DNA of 34,203 nucleotides from Actinomycetota bacterium (GCA_029850535.1 JARCRU010000132.1:1-34203), one strand, 5' to 3'; counted from the stretch's first letter, positions 17,529 through 26,709 are shown. Notes: generated from the letters alone by a model not told the origin. Made by a program: numbers and translations.

Positions 17529-19250
17529 ATGGCCACTCCTGCTTCGGTTCCGACGTCCCTCGACGGGGTGACCTCGCTCTACCGGCGATTTCGACCTGGT
17601 CGGTTCGCCGAACTCCGCGGTCAAGATCACGTGGTGCGGGCCCTTCAGGGTGCCGTTGCGCGCGACCGAGTCAGTCACGCCTACTTGTTCTCGGGCCCGC
17701 GTGGTACGGGCAAGACGACGACCGCGCGAATCCTCGCGAAGGCCCTCAATTGCGAGAATCCCGTTGAGGGCGACGCGTGCAACGTGTGCGCGAGTTGTGT
17801 GGCGATTACTCGGGGCTCATCACTCGACGTCACCGAACTCGACGCCGCCTCGAACAACGGTGTCGACGACATTCGTGAGATTACTGCCGGTGCGTGGCAC
17901 GGCACGCCGGGTCGCTGGAAGATCTACATCTTCGACGAGGTCCATCAGCTCTCCAAACCCGCGTCGGCGGCGCTGTTGAAGACTCTCGAGGAGCCGCCGC
18001 CGCACGTCATCTTCGTTCTCGCGACGACCGACCCCCACAAGGTCCTGCCCACGATTCGTTCGCGCACCCAACACCTGGAGTTTCGACTCATTGGTGGCGA
18101 GACGCTGAGGACGCTGCTGGACGACGTGCAGGGGGCGGCGGGTCTGGCCGCCGACGACAACACCATCGAGACCGCGGTGCGCCTCGGCCGCGGCTCGGCC
18201 CGCGACGCGCTCAGTGCGTTGGATCAACTCCTCGCCACTGGGGCGAATGAAGAGACCCAGCCGGACTTCGACGGACTCTTTCGCGCACTGATCGACGGCG
18301 ACGCGGTCGTCGCCCTCACCACGCTGTCTCGCCTGGCCCACGATGGCTGGGACCCCGAACAGTTGGCCGAGAGTTTCGCCGGCGAAGTTCGCCAAGTGTT
18401 CTTGTTGCAGGTGGCTCCCGAAGTCGCTGACGCCGTGGACGCCGACCGCGACAGGTTGCGCGGGTGGGGGACTCAGCTCGGACTCGCCCGCACGGTGAGG
18501 GTTCTCGAGACCTTTGGGCGAGCGATGCGCGAGATGAAGAGCGCCCCCGAGAAGATCGTTGTGCTCGAGGTGGCGATGGTGCGTCTCGTCAAGCCCGAAT
18601 TCGATGCGTCGTTGGAGGCGCTGGCCGAGCGTGTCACCAAACTCGAGCGACACGAGCGGTCCACCGCGCCGGTGCCCACCGCGCCCACGGTGTCGCCCAT
18701 GCGCCCCATCGGTGCCACGCCGGCGACCAGTGTGCCGACGAACAACGTGGTATCGACAGCCCCCGTGGGACGCGCTCCTTCGCCGTCGACGTCCGCGACC
18801 CCCGCTCCGAGCTCGACCACGGGCGACGTAGCGAGCGAACTGACCGTGGAGGAGGTTCGACGCCGCTTCGTCGATCGTGTCGTACCTCGCACGTCGCGTG
18901 GCGCGCAATTGGTCCTGCGTTCCGCGCACGTCGTTGATTTCGACGGCTCACGCATCACACTCGCGGTGGCGAGCGAGGAGATTCGACAGAACACCGACCA
19001 GATCTCCCAGGGCCTCAAGGGTGCGCTCGAGCACGAGTTCAAAGGGCCTCTCAGCGTGCACTGGGTCGTGGATTCGACGTTGAACGCGTCGGCGCCGTCG
19101 GCGCCGTCCGCTCGCGTGCGCACTCCGACACCCGATCCGACGCCGGACTTCGACGAGACAAGTGCCGACGACCACCAGGGTCCAGTAGTCGCCTCGGTCG
19201 CTGAGCACCTCATCACCGAGATGTTTCCCGGCGCCGAGGAGATCTCGTGA
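17529..19250 (+). CDS. dnaX: DNA polymerase III subunit gamma/tau
   Basis: A 573-residue clamp-loader ATPase. The AAA+ module carries Walker A GPRGTGKT (56-63), a zinc site at Cys75, Cys84, Cys87 and Cys90, the Walker B-like FDEVH (135-139) and the sensor/SRT segment at 178-180. Domain III continues to about 370. A Pro/Ser/Thr-rich linker (about 375-435) follows. A C-terminal domain (about 440-535) begins LTVEEVRRRFVDRVV, then another low-complexity segment. Only one product is evident; I saw no slippery A-run for a separate gamma form. The start at 17529 is set by the ATG and the TAGCAT six bases upstream. The stop overlaps the recR start (GTGA). Confidence 0.96.
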   Translation: MATPASVPTSLDGVTSLYRRFRPGRFAELRGQDHVVRALQGAVARDRVSHAYLFSGPRGTGKTTTARILAKALNCENPVEGDACNVCASCVAITRGSSLDVTELDAASNNGVDDIREITAGAWHGTPGRWKIYIFDEVHQLSKPASAALLKTLEEPPPHVIFVLATTDPHKVLPTIRSRTQHLEFRLIGGETLRTLLDDVQGAAGLAADDNTIETAVRLGRGSARDALSALDQLLATGANEETQPDFDGLFRALIDGDAVVALTTLSRLAHDGWDPEQLAESFAGEVRQVFLLQVAPEVADAVDADRDRLRGWGTQLGLARTVRVLETFGRAMREMKSAPEKIVVLEVAMVRLVKPEFDASLEALAERVTKLERHERSTAPVPTAPTVSPMRPIGATPATSVPTNNVVSTAPVGRAPSPSTSATPAPSSTTGDVASELTVEEVRRRFVDRVVPRTSRGAQLVLRSAHVVDFDGSRITLAVASEEIRQNTDQISQGLKGALEHEFKGPLSVHWVVDSTLNASAPSAPSARVRTPTPDPTPDFDETSADDHQGPVVASVAEHLITEMFPGAEEIS

Positions 19251-19849
19251 GCTATCCACCTTCCCTGCAGGCGGTCGTCGACGAACTCGGGAGATTCCCG
19301 GGCGTCGGTCCTAAGTCGGCCCAGCGCATCGCCTTCTGGTTGATGCGCCAACCCTCGGAGGACGTGCGACGCCTGAGTCAGTCCCTGGGCGACATGAAGG
19401 AGAAGCTGTCGTTCTGTGAGCAGTGCTGCAACTTCGCCGAGGCTGGCGGTCTCTGTCCTCTCTGCGCCGACGACCGGCGCGATCAGACGGTCATTTGCGT
19501 GGTCGAGAGTCCTCCCGACGTGGTCGCGGTGGAACGCAGTCGGGCCTTTCACGGCACCTATCACGTCCTGCACGGCCTACTCAGTCCCCTCGAGGGCGTG
19601 ACCCCTGACCGACTGCGCATCCAGGAGTTGCTGGTGCGCCTGCACGGGCCGGTGAAGGAAGTGATCCTGTGTTTCAACGCGAACCTCGAAGGCGACGCGA
19701 CGGCGATGTATCTGGGCCGACTGCTGCAGGTACCGGGTCTCGTCGTTTCGCAACCGGCCAATGGACTGCCGGTCGGGGGTGACTTGGAATTCGCCGACGA
19801 CCTGACGCTGTCGCGAGCGATCACTGGGCGACGAGCGCTGGCCGACTAA
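19247..19849 (+). CDS. recR: Recombination mediator protein RecR
   Basis: A 200-residue DNA-binding protein that works with RecF/RecO in loading RecA at gaps. A helix-hairpin-helix (LGRFPGVGPKSAQRIAFWL, 14-32) is followed by a four-Cys zinc finger (Cys57, Cys60, Cys70, Cys73). The Toprim domain starts at VICVVESPPDVVAVE (82-96), and a C-terminal Walker-B-like segment follows. Length matches the family. The GTG start overlaps the dnaX stop (GTGA). The usual ybaB/ebfC gene between dnaX and recR is absent here. The stop TAA overlaps the convergent uppP stop in CTAA. Confidence 0.96.
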   Translation: MSYPPSLQAVVDELGRFPGVGPKSAQRIAFWLMRQPSEDVRRLSQSLGDMKEKLSFCEQCCNFAEAGGLCPLCADDRRDQTVICVVESPPDVVAVERSRAFHGTYHVLHGLLSPLEGVTPDRLRIQELLVRLHGPVKEVILCFNANLEGDATAMYLGRLLQVPGLVVSQPANGLPVGGDLEFADDLTLSRAITGRRALAD

Positions 19850-20745
19850 GCGAAGCGCACCACGCAAGCCAGTCCCGCGACGAGACAGTAGATCCCGAAG
19901 GGGTTCAGCGTCTTGGTCGTGAACCACCGCGTCAAAAAGCGCACCGCGACGTAGGCGGCGACCCCGGCGAACACGGCGCCCACCAGCGTTTGGGTTCGCA
20001 CCCCGTGGCCGAGGTGGCCCATGAGGGAGGGCAACTTATAGAGGCCGGCGAGCAAGATGACGGGTGTCGCCAGCAGAAACGAGAAGTTGGCGGCGTCCTC
20101 GTGGTCGAGCCCGCGGGTCAGTCCCGCCACCATGGTGACACCGCTGCGCGAGATGCCCGCGAGGAGTGCGAGAATCTCCGCGGTGCCAATGGCGAAAGCG
20201 TTGCGTCCGCTGAGCGTGTCCATCCTCTCGTAGCGTGCGTGTCGCCCTCGGTGCGAACGCAGGCGCTCGCCCACGAGGAGTATCACTCCATTGATGGTGA
20301 GGAATATCGCCGCGGCGAGTGGTTTGGCGAAGAGCTCTCGCAGGGGCTTCTCGAACAGCACGCCCGCGAGGCCGACGGGGATCGAGCCGAGAGCGAGGAG
20401 GAAGAGCAAGCGGTAGTCGCGGTCCATGCTCGTGTTGGAGAGTTGCCACAGTGACGAGACTCCCGCCTGGCGCGTCGCACCTAATTGACGCAGCAACCCG
20501 CGAAACAGTCGCAACCAGGTGGCGCGGTAGAAGACGACGAGTCCCAGGGCGGTGCCCACGTGGAGCCCCACCAGGAAGACGAGGAAGAACGATTGCGACT
20601 GGGACTGACTGGTGACGAGATTGTGCCACCCCAAGAGCTCGGGCAATAGTACACCGTGACCGAGACTCGAGACCGGGAAGAGCTCGGTGATGCCCTGGAC
20701 GAGACCCATGACTATGGCTTGGAGATAGGTGAGCGAGGCGAGCAC
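19846..20745 (-). CDS. uppP: Undecaprenyl-diphosphatase (UppP/BacA)
   Basis: A 299-residue integral membrane phosphatase that recycles undecaprenyl diphosphate for peptidoglycan synthesis. Motif 1 is QGITELFPVSSLGH (17-30) with the conserved Glu21, Ser26, Ser27 and His30; Leu replaces the usual Ser of SSGH at 28. Motif 2 is GISRSGVTM (197-205) with the catalytic Arg200. About seven hydrophobic segments are visible. A Gln/Ser-rich insertion occurs in the first loop (46-52). GTG at 20745 follows TAGCGT by six bases, so it looks leaderless. Its stop overlaps that of recR. Confidence 0.94.
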   Translation of the reverse strand: MLASLTYLQAIVMGLVQGITELFPVSSLGHGVLLPELLGWHNLVTSQSQSQSFFLVFLVGLHVGTALGLVVFYRATWLRLFRGLLRQLGATRQAGVSSLWQLSNTSMDRDYRLLFLLALGSIPVGLAGVLFEKPLRELFAKPLAAAIFLTINGVILLVGERLRSHRGRHARYERMDTLSGRNAFAIGTAEILALLAGISRSGVTMVAGLTRGLDHEDAANFSFLLATPVILLAGLYKLPSLMGHLGHGVRTQTLVGAVFAGVAAYVAVRFLTRWFTTKTLNPFGIYCLVAGLACVVRFA

Positions 20746-20751
20746 CCCCCC

Positions 20752-20757
20752 ACGCTA
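20752..20757 (-). promoter_or_regulatory. -10 element for uppP (leaderless)
   Basis: The minus strand reads TAGCGT, then six G residues, then the GTG start codon. This fits a leaderless transcript; the G run itself might be misread as a Shine-Dalgarno but is too close to the start. Confidence 0.45.
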
Positions 20758-20804
20758 AACGACGCGGGACCCACCCCACATGTTCACGGTGCCAAACTCA
20801 CTAC

Positions 20805-21325
20805 GTGCGCTACCTCACGATTGTCCGACACGCCAAGGCCACCGCCGCCGAACCGGGGGCCGACGACTTCCATCGTTCGTTGAGCGCGAGGGGGCGACGT
20901 CAATGCGAACAGTTGCGTACCTGGGCGAACGACGACACGGCGCTGGGCAAGTACGGTCCGGTCACCGCGCTGGTGTCCTCGGCCCGACGTACGCGCGAGA
21001 CCTTTCAGCTCGCCTTCGAGGGCAGCGCCTTCGTCAGATCGGTCGACTTTAGCGATTTGATCTACAACGGGCGTCGTGAAGTGACGGCGCAGGATGTACT
21101 AATCGATCTCGCCAGTATCGATCCAGTGATCACGTCGCTTCTCGTCGTGGCGCACAATCCCACGGTGTACGAACTCGTCGAGAGTCTGGCCCGGGTGGTG
21201 CCCTCGACGTTGCGCGAGCGTGGATATCCCCTCGCGGGAGCCTTCGTGCTCGAACTGCGCGACGATGAGCCCGTTGGACTCTCGCGCTACGCGCTGGTGG
21301 ACGAATTCATTCCCGAGGGTCGTCG

Positions 21326-21329
<4 letters not shown>
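20805..21329 (+). CDS. SixA-like histidine phosphatase
   Basis: A 174-residue protein of the histidine phosphatase superfamily, close to SixA phosphohistidine phosphatases. The phospho-accepting motif is RHAKA (Arg8, His9), a second Arg lies in SSARRTRET (58-66), and the second catalytic His is His117 (VVAHNPTVYEL). An acidic LIYNG loop (85-89) is typical of the group. Length is normal. SixA dephosphorylates HPt domains, but no phosphorelay gene is adjacent, so the partner is unknown; small-molecule phosphatase activity is equally possible. GTG at 20805 has CAAACT six bases upstream and no Shine-Dalgarno. Its stop overlaps the thiolase stop in CTAG. Confidence 0.87.
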
Positions 21330-22504
<1,175 letters not shown>

Positions 22505-22545
22505 GGCATTTCCTCCAAATGGTTCTCAGGCCGACCCTAGACGTT

Positions 22546-23178
22546 TCAGCGCGTCGATGAGAAGAGCAGGACGAGTGCGAGGGTGAGGAGGCCGCCGGCC
22601 GACACCGCCGTGAGGAGCTGACGCACCGCGCGACGCGCCAGGATCGCGCGAGCGCGGTGCACGGTGGCGACGAGCGTGCAGTACCAGCTCACCGACACCA
22701 TCGCCTGGACGAGGGCGAGCAGGAGTATCCCTGGACCCAAGGAAAACCCCCGGGGTACGAATTGGGGGATGAAGGCGACGGCGAATATTGCCGCCTTCAC
22801 ATTGGTCAAATTGGTGACCAGACCGAGCCGGAAGGCGGCGCCGGTACGTGTCGCGGCGCTCGTGCCCATGTCGAAGGCCCCCCCGTCGCGACGCAGAGTC
22901 ACCAAAGTGGTCAGCGCCAGGTAACTGAGGTAGGCGACACCGGTGTACTTGAGGGTGTCGTAGGCCAGGACCGAGTGCGCGAAGATCTGACTGAGCCCCA
23001 CCGCGGCGCCGGTACCCCAGATGAGCAGGCCCGACGCGTTGCCCAGTACTGACGCCATCGCGCAGCGCGGACCGCCGATCAAACTCTGGCGCAACACCAT
23101 GGCGACGCCTTGTCCGGGTACCATCGCGAGGACCAGAGCCGTCAGGGCGAACGCCGGCAAGATTCGAAGTAACGACAC
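22546..23178 (-). CDS. LysE/RhtB-family amino-acid exporter
   Basis: A 210-residue membrane protein with six predicted hydrophobic segments, the size and layout of the LysE/RhtB family. The N-terminal VPGQGVAMVLRQSLIGG segment (about 20-36) is the usual family signature (PGP/PGQ followed by a G-rich turn). The middle part has LKYTGVAYLSYLAL (about 76-89). The substrate could be an amino acid or a related compound; nothing here narrows it. The GTG start at 23178 follows TAGCAT by six bases, so a leaderless mRNA is likely. It is divergent from the epimerase gene, with a 69-base gap. Confidence 0.88.
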   Translation of the reverse strand: MSLLRILPAFALTALVLAMVPGQGVAMVLRQSLIGGPRCAMASVLGNASGLLIWGTGAAVGLSQIFAHSVLAYDTLKYTGVAYLSYLALTTLVTLRRDGGAFDMGTSAATRTGAAFRLGLVTNLTNVKAAIFAVAFIPQFVPRGFSLGPGILLLALVQAMVSVSWYCTLVATVHRARAILARRAVRQLLTAVSAGGLLTLALVLLFSSTR

Positions 23179-23184
23179 CGGTCC

Positions 23185-23190
23185 ATGCTA
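23185..23190 (-). promoter_or_regulatory. -10 element for the LysE-family gene (leaderless)
   Basis: The minus strand reads TAGCAT, six bases before GTG. The same hexamer at the same distance precedes dnaX. Confidence 0.5.
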
Positions 23191-23223
23191 CGAAAACCTC
23201 TGGGGAGGGTCGAAGGGAGTGAG

Positions 23224-23243
23224 TATCCTCGGCGATAAGGAGG
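23224..23243 (+). promoter_or_regulatory. -10 and Shine-Dalgarno for methylmalonyl-CoA epimerase
   Basis: TATCCT (23224-23229) is followed by AAGGAGG (23237-23243), four bases before the GTG at 23248. The strong Shine-Dalgarno selects this GTG over the out-of-frame GTG at 23246. Confidence 0.55.
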
Positions 23244-23247
23244 CAGT

Positions 23248-23682
23248 GTGGATTCTCTACTCACCGATATCGACCACGTGGCCATCGCCGTGCGCGACAT
23301 TGAGGCCGCGATCGCGTGGTACGCCGACACCCTGGGAGCGACGGTGCTGCACCGAGAAGAGGTGGTCAGTGACGGTGTGCACGAAGCGCTGATCCGGGTG
23401 GGTGACTCGTACATTCAGTTGTTGACTCCGACCCGCGGCGATTCGACCGTGGCGGCATTTTTGGAGCGCCGTGGCGAGGGACTGCACCACGTGGGCTATC
23501 GCGTGAGCGACTGCGCCACTGCCCTGGCCGCGGTGAAAGCCAGTGGTGCGCGGGTGATTGACGAGGTGCCGCGCCCTGGCTCACGGGGTACCACTATTGC
23601 TTTCGTGCACCCCAGGACGAGCTTCGGGACGCTGATCGAGCTCGTGGAGGAGTCGTCAAGCACGCCCTCCGCTCGTCCGTGA
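23248..23682 (+). CDS. mce: Methylmalonyl-CoA epimerase
   Basis: A 144-residue protein of the vicinal-oxygen-chelate fold that interconverts (S)- and (R)-methylmalonyl-CoA. Two betaalphabetabetabeta modules give the expected metal ligands: His10 (DHVAIAV), Gln57 (YIQLL), His80/81 (LHHVGYRV) and Glu131 (LIELV). Length matches the family. The carboxylase beta gene just downstream would supply (S)-methylmalonyl-CoA from propionyl-CoA, which supports epimerase over other glyoxalase-fold functions. No mutase genes are in the window. The GTG start is fixed by AAGGAGG four bases upstream. Confidence 0.93.
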   Translation: MDSLLTDIDHVAIAVRDIEAAIAWYADTLGATVLHREEVVSDGVHEALIRVGDSYIQLLTPTRGDSTVAAFLERRGEGLHHVGYRVSDCATALAAVKASGARVIDEVPRPGSRGTTIAFVHPRTSFGTLIELVEESSSTPSARP

Positions 23683-23774
23683 GCGGAGCGACCGCGGTGT
23701 ACGGCACTACGGGCAGCACGATGGTGAGGACCCGCCGAGTTGAGCCGCGCACCACGTGGGCCAGGAGACCTCGG

Positions 23775-23780
23775 TAGCCT
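23775..23780 (+). promoter_or_regulatory. -10 element for the acyl-CoA carboxylase genes
   Basis: TAGCCT ends eight bases before ATG at 23789, which would make a leaderless transcript. A GGAGA just inside the gene could instead serve the ATG at 23801. Confidence 0.4.
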
Positions 23781-23788
23781 TGAGCACT

Positions 23789-25345
23789 ATGGAGAACTCA
23801 ATGGCGCAACGTTTGGCCGAGCTCGAGGCTCGCAAGGCTGAGGCACGAGTCGCGGGCGGTGCGCGCGCGATCGAGCGTCACAAGGCCAAGGGCGGTATGA
23901 CGGCGCGCGAGCGTGTCGAATACCTACTCGACGAGGGGACTTTCCAGGAACTCGACATGCTGACTCGTCACCACGCCTCGGGCGTCGGACTCGATGACTC
24001 GCGACCGTTCACCGACGGCGTGATCACCGGGTACGGACAGATCGACGGACGCCAAGTGTGTGTCTACTCCCAGGACTTCACGGTCTTCGGAGGGGCGCTG
24101 GGTGAGACGCACGGTGAGAAGATCCACAAGATCATGGACCTCGCGACCTCGATGGGTCTGCCCATCATTGGGCTCAATGATGGGGCCGGCGCGCGTATTC
24201 AGGAGGGCGTCGCCGGGCTGAACGCCTACGGAGGCATCTTCTTTCGCAACGTGCGAGCCTCGGGAGTCGTTCCCCAGATCTCGGTCATCCTCGGACCGTG
24301 CGCCGGTGGCGCGGTGTATTCACCGGCCATCACCGACTTCACGATCATGGTCAAGGACACCAGTCACATGTTCATCACCGGACCCGACGTCGTCAAAGCG
24401 GTCACCGGTGAGAGCGTGACCCTCGAGGAGTTGGGCGGAGCAATGACGCACGCCACTAAATCGGGCGTCGCTGGTTTCGTCTTCCCCGACGAGAAGACGG
24501 CCCTCGACGAGGTTCGCTACCTCCTGTCGTTCCTGCCGTCGAACAATCTGGAGGAGCCGCCTCGGATCATGTCCGACGATCCGGCGGACCGGCCCTGTCC
24601 GGAACTTCGTGACGTCATGCCGAGTTCTCCGAATCAGCCCTACGACATGAAGAAGGTCATCACCGCGGTGGTCGATGACGGTGAATTCACCGAAGTTCAC
24701 GCCGCCTTCGCCGCCCAGATCACCTGCGGGTTCGCGCGGATCGACGGCTACGCGGTGGGTATCGTCGCTAATCAGCCTCAGGTGCTGGCGGGGGTCCTCG
24801 ATATTGACTCGAGCGAGAAGGCGGCGCGTTTCGTACGGACCTGCGACGCCTTCAACATCCCGCTGGTGACTTTCGTCGACGTGCCGGGGTTCCTGCCGGG
24901 CGTGAGCGAGGAGTACGACGGCATCATCCGCCGCGGAGCCAAGTTGCTCTACGCCTTTTGCGAGGCGACGGTCCCTCGGGTGTCGGTCATCACTCGCAAG
25001 GCCTACGGCGGGGCCTACGTCGTCATGAACTCCAAGGGGATCGGTGCGGACTTCGCTTTCGCCTGGCCCTCGGCGGAGCTAGCCGTCATGGGTTCGGCGG
25101 GGGCCGTCGAGATCGTGCACCGGCGCGAACTCGCGGCCGCGGAGGACCCCGACGTGACGCGTCGTCAACTGGTTGCCGAATACGAGGAGCGATTCTCCTC
25201 CCCCTTCATCGCGGCGGAGCGCGGATTTATCGACGACGTCATCGACCCGAGCGAGACCCGGGCGGTCATCGCGCGATCACTCAACGTTTTACGCTCGAAG
25301 CGCGAAGACCTACCCAAACGCAAGCACGGGAACATCCCACTGTGA
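23789..25345 (+). CDS. Acyl-CoA carboxylase carboxyltransferase (beta) subunit, propionyl/acetyl-CoA type
   Basis: A 518-residue carboxyltransferase subunit of the PccB/AccD family that moves carboxyl from biotin to an acyl-CoA. Oxyanion glycines are in NDGAGARIQEGV and GPCAGGAVYSPA, and the second half has KAYGGAYVVMNSKGIGAD. The residue in AYxVM, which sets acyl choice in Streptomyces enzymes (Asp in PccB, Ile in AccB), is Val411 here, nearer the acetyl-accepting type. No biotin carboxylase/BCCP gene is in the window. The frame is open to GTG 23756; ATG at 23789 is preferred for its -10 element, and ATG 23801 is possible. The stop overlaps the next small gene (GTGA). Confidence 0.93.
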   Translation: MENSMAQRLAELEARKAEARVAGGARAIERHKAKGGMTARERVEYLLDEGTFQELDMLTRHHASGVGLDDSRPFTDGVITGYGQIDGRQVCVYSQDFTVFGGALGETHGEKIHKIMDLATSMGLPIIGLNDGAGARIQEGVAGLNAYGGIFFRNVRASGVVPQISVILGPCAGGAVYSPAITDFTIMVKDTSHMFITGPDVVKAVTGESVTLEELGGAMTHATKSGVAGFVFPDEKTALDEVRYLLSFLPSNNLEEPPRIMSDDPADRPCPELRDVMPSSPNQPYDMKKVITAVVDDGEFTEVHAAFAAQITCGFARIDGYAVGIVANQPQVLAGVLDIDSSEKAARFVRTCDAFNIPLVTFVDVPGFLPGVSEEYDGIIRRGAKLLYAFCEATVPRVSVITRKAYGGAYVVMNSKGIGADFAFAWPSAELAVMGSAGAVEIVHRRELAAAEDPDVTRRQLVAEYEERFSSPFIAAERGFIDDVIDPSETRAVIARSLNVLRSKREDLPKRKHGNIPL

Positions 25346-25524
25346 GTCCCCACGTCGGCGCCGAGTCGCAACTCTCCGATGAGGAAATGGCCGCCGTGGC
25401 CATCGCGATAGAAATGCTGACCTCCTCCCCTCCCTCCCCCTCGGCGTTCGAGGACAGTCCCGACGTGACGCCCGCGTGGCGATTCTCGGGACGATGCTTC
25501 GAACCCGGGCGACGACGCTCGTGA
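25342..25524 (+). CDS. AccE-like epsilon subunit of acyl-CoA carboxylase (60 residues)
   Basis: A tiny gene starting at GTG 25342, overlapping the carboxyltransferase stop (GTGA), and ending in TGA at 25522-25524. The 60-residue product has an N-terminal helix LSDEEMAAVAIAIEML (11-26), a Ser/Pro-rich linker, and a C-terminal AWRFSGRCFEPGRRRS. This layout, a short Glu/Ala helix then a Trp-Arg-x-x-x-Arg tail after an AccD gene, is that of actinobacterial AccE (epsilon) subunits, which stabilise and activate the alpha-beta complex. The family is poorly conserved, so the call rests on position, size and layout. A longer same-frame open stretch runs back inside the carboxylase gene but has no coding signs. 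Confidence 0.72.
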   Translation: MSPHVGAESQLSDEEMAAVAIAIEMLTSSPPSPSAFEDSPDVTPAWRFSGRCFEPGRRRS

Positions 25525-25540
25525 CCAGGATCTTCGAGGA

Positions 25541-26161
25541 GTGGATCGCGTCTCGATGCTGAGCGCGACTTTCGTCGGCTCGCTCGGTGCTCTGGGGACC
25601 ACGGGCGTCATGGACGCCGGGCCCTTGACGCGCGTCTGCGTGCTCGCCACGGCCGCGGCGTTTCGGGGTCCGGACGCGGCGATCGACGAAGTCCTCAACT
25701 TAGGAGTGTGGGGAGGAGCCGCGGTGAGCGGCGTCGCGGCGATCGACCGGCGAAGTGCGAACGACGTGGCGGTGCTCGACGTCGTGAACGGCGCGGATCT
25801 GGTGGTCCTGACCGATGGCGCGGTCCTGCACGCGCGCAGCGTATGGCGAGGCACGGCTCTCGGCGAGGCCCTGACTCGGTCGCGATTGGTGGCAGTGGGT
25901 TCGGTGGGTTCGGTCTTGGGCGCCACCATGATCGACCCACGCGGGGGTGCGCCCACCACCGGTATGGGGCTCTTCGACGACGTCGTGCTGAGCGTGGCCG
26001 CCGGTGCGGAGCAGACGACGCGCACCAGAGAACTGCTCGGAAGTCGTTACACCCTCGTGGAACTCGGGGCGCGCTCCGTGCTGCACTTTGACGGGTCGTG
26101 GCACACCCGGGTGAGCGATGACCTCGTGGTCACCCGCGGCGGCCGAGCAACGAGTCTCTAG
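25541..26161 (+). CDS. Peptidase S51/cyanophycinase-like (class I amidotransferase fold) protein of unknown role
   Basis: A 206-residue protein that resembles actinobacterial peptidase-E/cyanophycinase-like proteins. GADLVVLTDGAVLHARSVWRG (84-104) corresponds to the usual 'GGD/GGSPLHLRSVLRG' region. VAVGSVGSVLGATMIDPRGG (117-136) corresponds to the 'GSSAGAMV-LTDPRGGAFT' nucleophile elbow. The elbow is degenerate: Gly-Ser-Val-Gly-Ser instead of Gly-Ser-Ser-Ala-Gly, leaving Ser121 or Ser124 as possible nucleophile or an inactive site. Its function is unknown. It lies 16 bases after the AccE-like gene and probably belongs to that operon. The GTG start at 25541 has AGGA ten bases upstream; ATG at 25556 is an alternative. 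Its stop overlaps the cyclophilin stop (CTAG). Confidence 0.65.
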   Translation: MDRVSMLSATFVGSLGALGTTGVMDAGPLTRVCVLATAAAFRGPDAAIDEVLNLGVWGGAAVSGVAAIDRRSANDVAVLDVVNGADLVVLTDGAVLHARSVWRGTALGEALTRSRLVAVGSVGSVLGATMIDPRGGAPTTGMGLFDDVVLSVAAGAEQTTRTRELLGSRYTLVELGARSVLHFDGSWHTRVSDDLVVTRGGRATSL

Positions 26162-26709
26162 GCTTCGGCGATGGTGAGCGATTCGATGGTGACCGTCTCA
26201 CGCGGCTTGCCCGACGGCGAACCGATCTGGTCGATGGCGCTCACCACGTCGAGTCCCTTGACGGCCTTGCCAAAGAGCGCGTAGAGCGGCGGTAGGCGCA
26301 TGCCGTCGGGGCCCGAGATGATGAAGAACTGCGAACCATTGGTGTGGGGCCCGGCGTTGGCCATCGCGAGAGAACCCAGTTCGTAACGGCCGGGCTTGGG
26401 CAACTCGTCGTTGAAGCGGTAACCCGGTCCCCCCGCACCGGTGCCGGTCGGATCGCCGCCCTGGAGCACGAAGCCCGGGATGATGCGGTGTAGCACGATG
26501 CCGTCGTAGTAGTGCCAGCGAGCGAGGAACACGAAACTGTTCACCGTCTGCGGGGCCCCCGCGGCGTCGAGGAGGAACTCCATCGTGCCGTGCGACGTGA
26601 CCATGGTGGCGGTGTAGGTCTTGGTGGTGTCGATGATCATCGGGGGCGCTGCGTCGAACTTCTGACGCTGCGGACTCGAGCCATCGGGGTTGGGGATCAG
26701 GTCGCTCAT
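26158..26709 (-). CDS. Peptidyl-prolyl cis-trans isomerase, cyclophilin type
   Basis: A 183-residue cyclophilin that speeds proline isomerisation in protein folding. Recognisable blocks are VNSFVFLARWHYYDGIVLHR (56-75), IIPGFVLQGGDPTGTGAGG (76-94, the active-site FxxQGGD), LAMANAGPHTNGSQFFI (114-130) and YALFGKAVKGLDVV (143-156). Active-site Arg75, Phe80 and Gln83 are present; Trp121 of human CypA is replaced, as in many bacteria. There is no signal peptide, so it is probably cytoplasmic. ATG at 26709 is preferred because AAAGGA lies just upstream on the minus strand. The frame is open further upstream into the FKBP gene, but that part is not coding-like. Confidence 0.94.
   Translation of the reverse strand: MSDLIPNPDGSSPQRQKFDAAPPMIIDTTKTYTATMVTSHGTMEFLLDAAGAPQTVNSFVFLARWHYYDGIVLHRIIPGFVLQGGDPTGTGAGGPGYRFNDELPKPGRYELGSLAMANAGPHTNGSQFFIISGPDGMRLPPLYALFGKAVKGLDVVSAIDQIGSPSGKPRETVTIESLTIAEA

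Noticed and set aside
17820..18929. 369-codon open frame antisense to dnaX
   Set aside because: It is a shadow of a strongly conserved gene, is rich in Arg/Gly/His and resembles no family. GC-rich coding DNA commonly leaves such frames open.
18473..19573. 366-codon open frame antisense to dnaX and recR
   Set aside because: It spans the junction of two real genes on the other strand, and its composition is that of a reverse-frame shadow.
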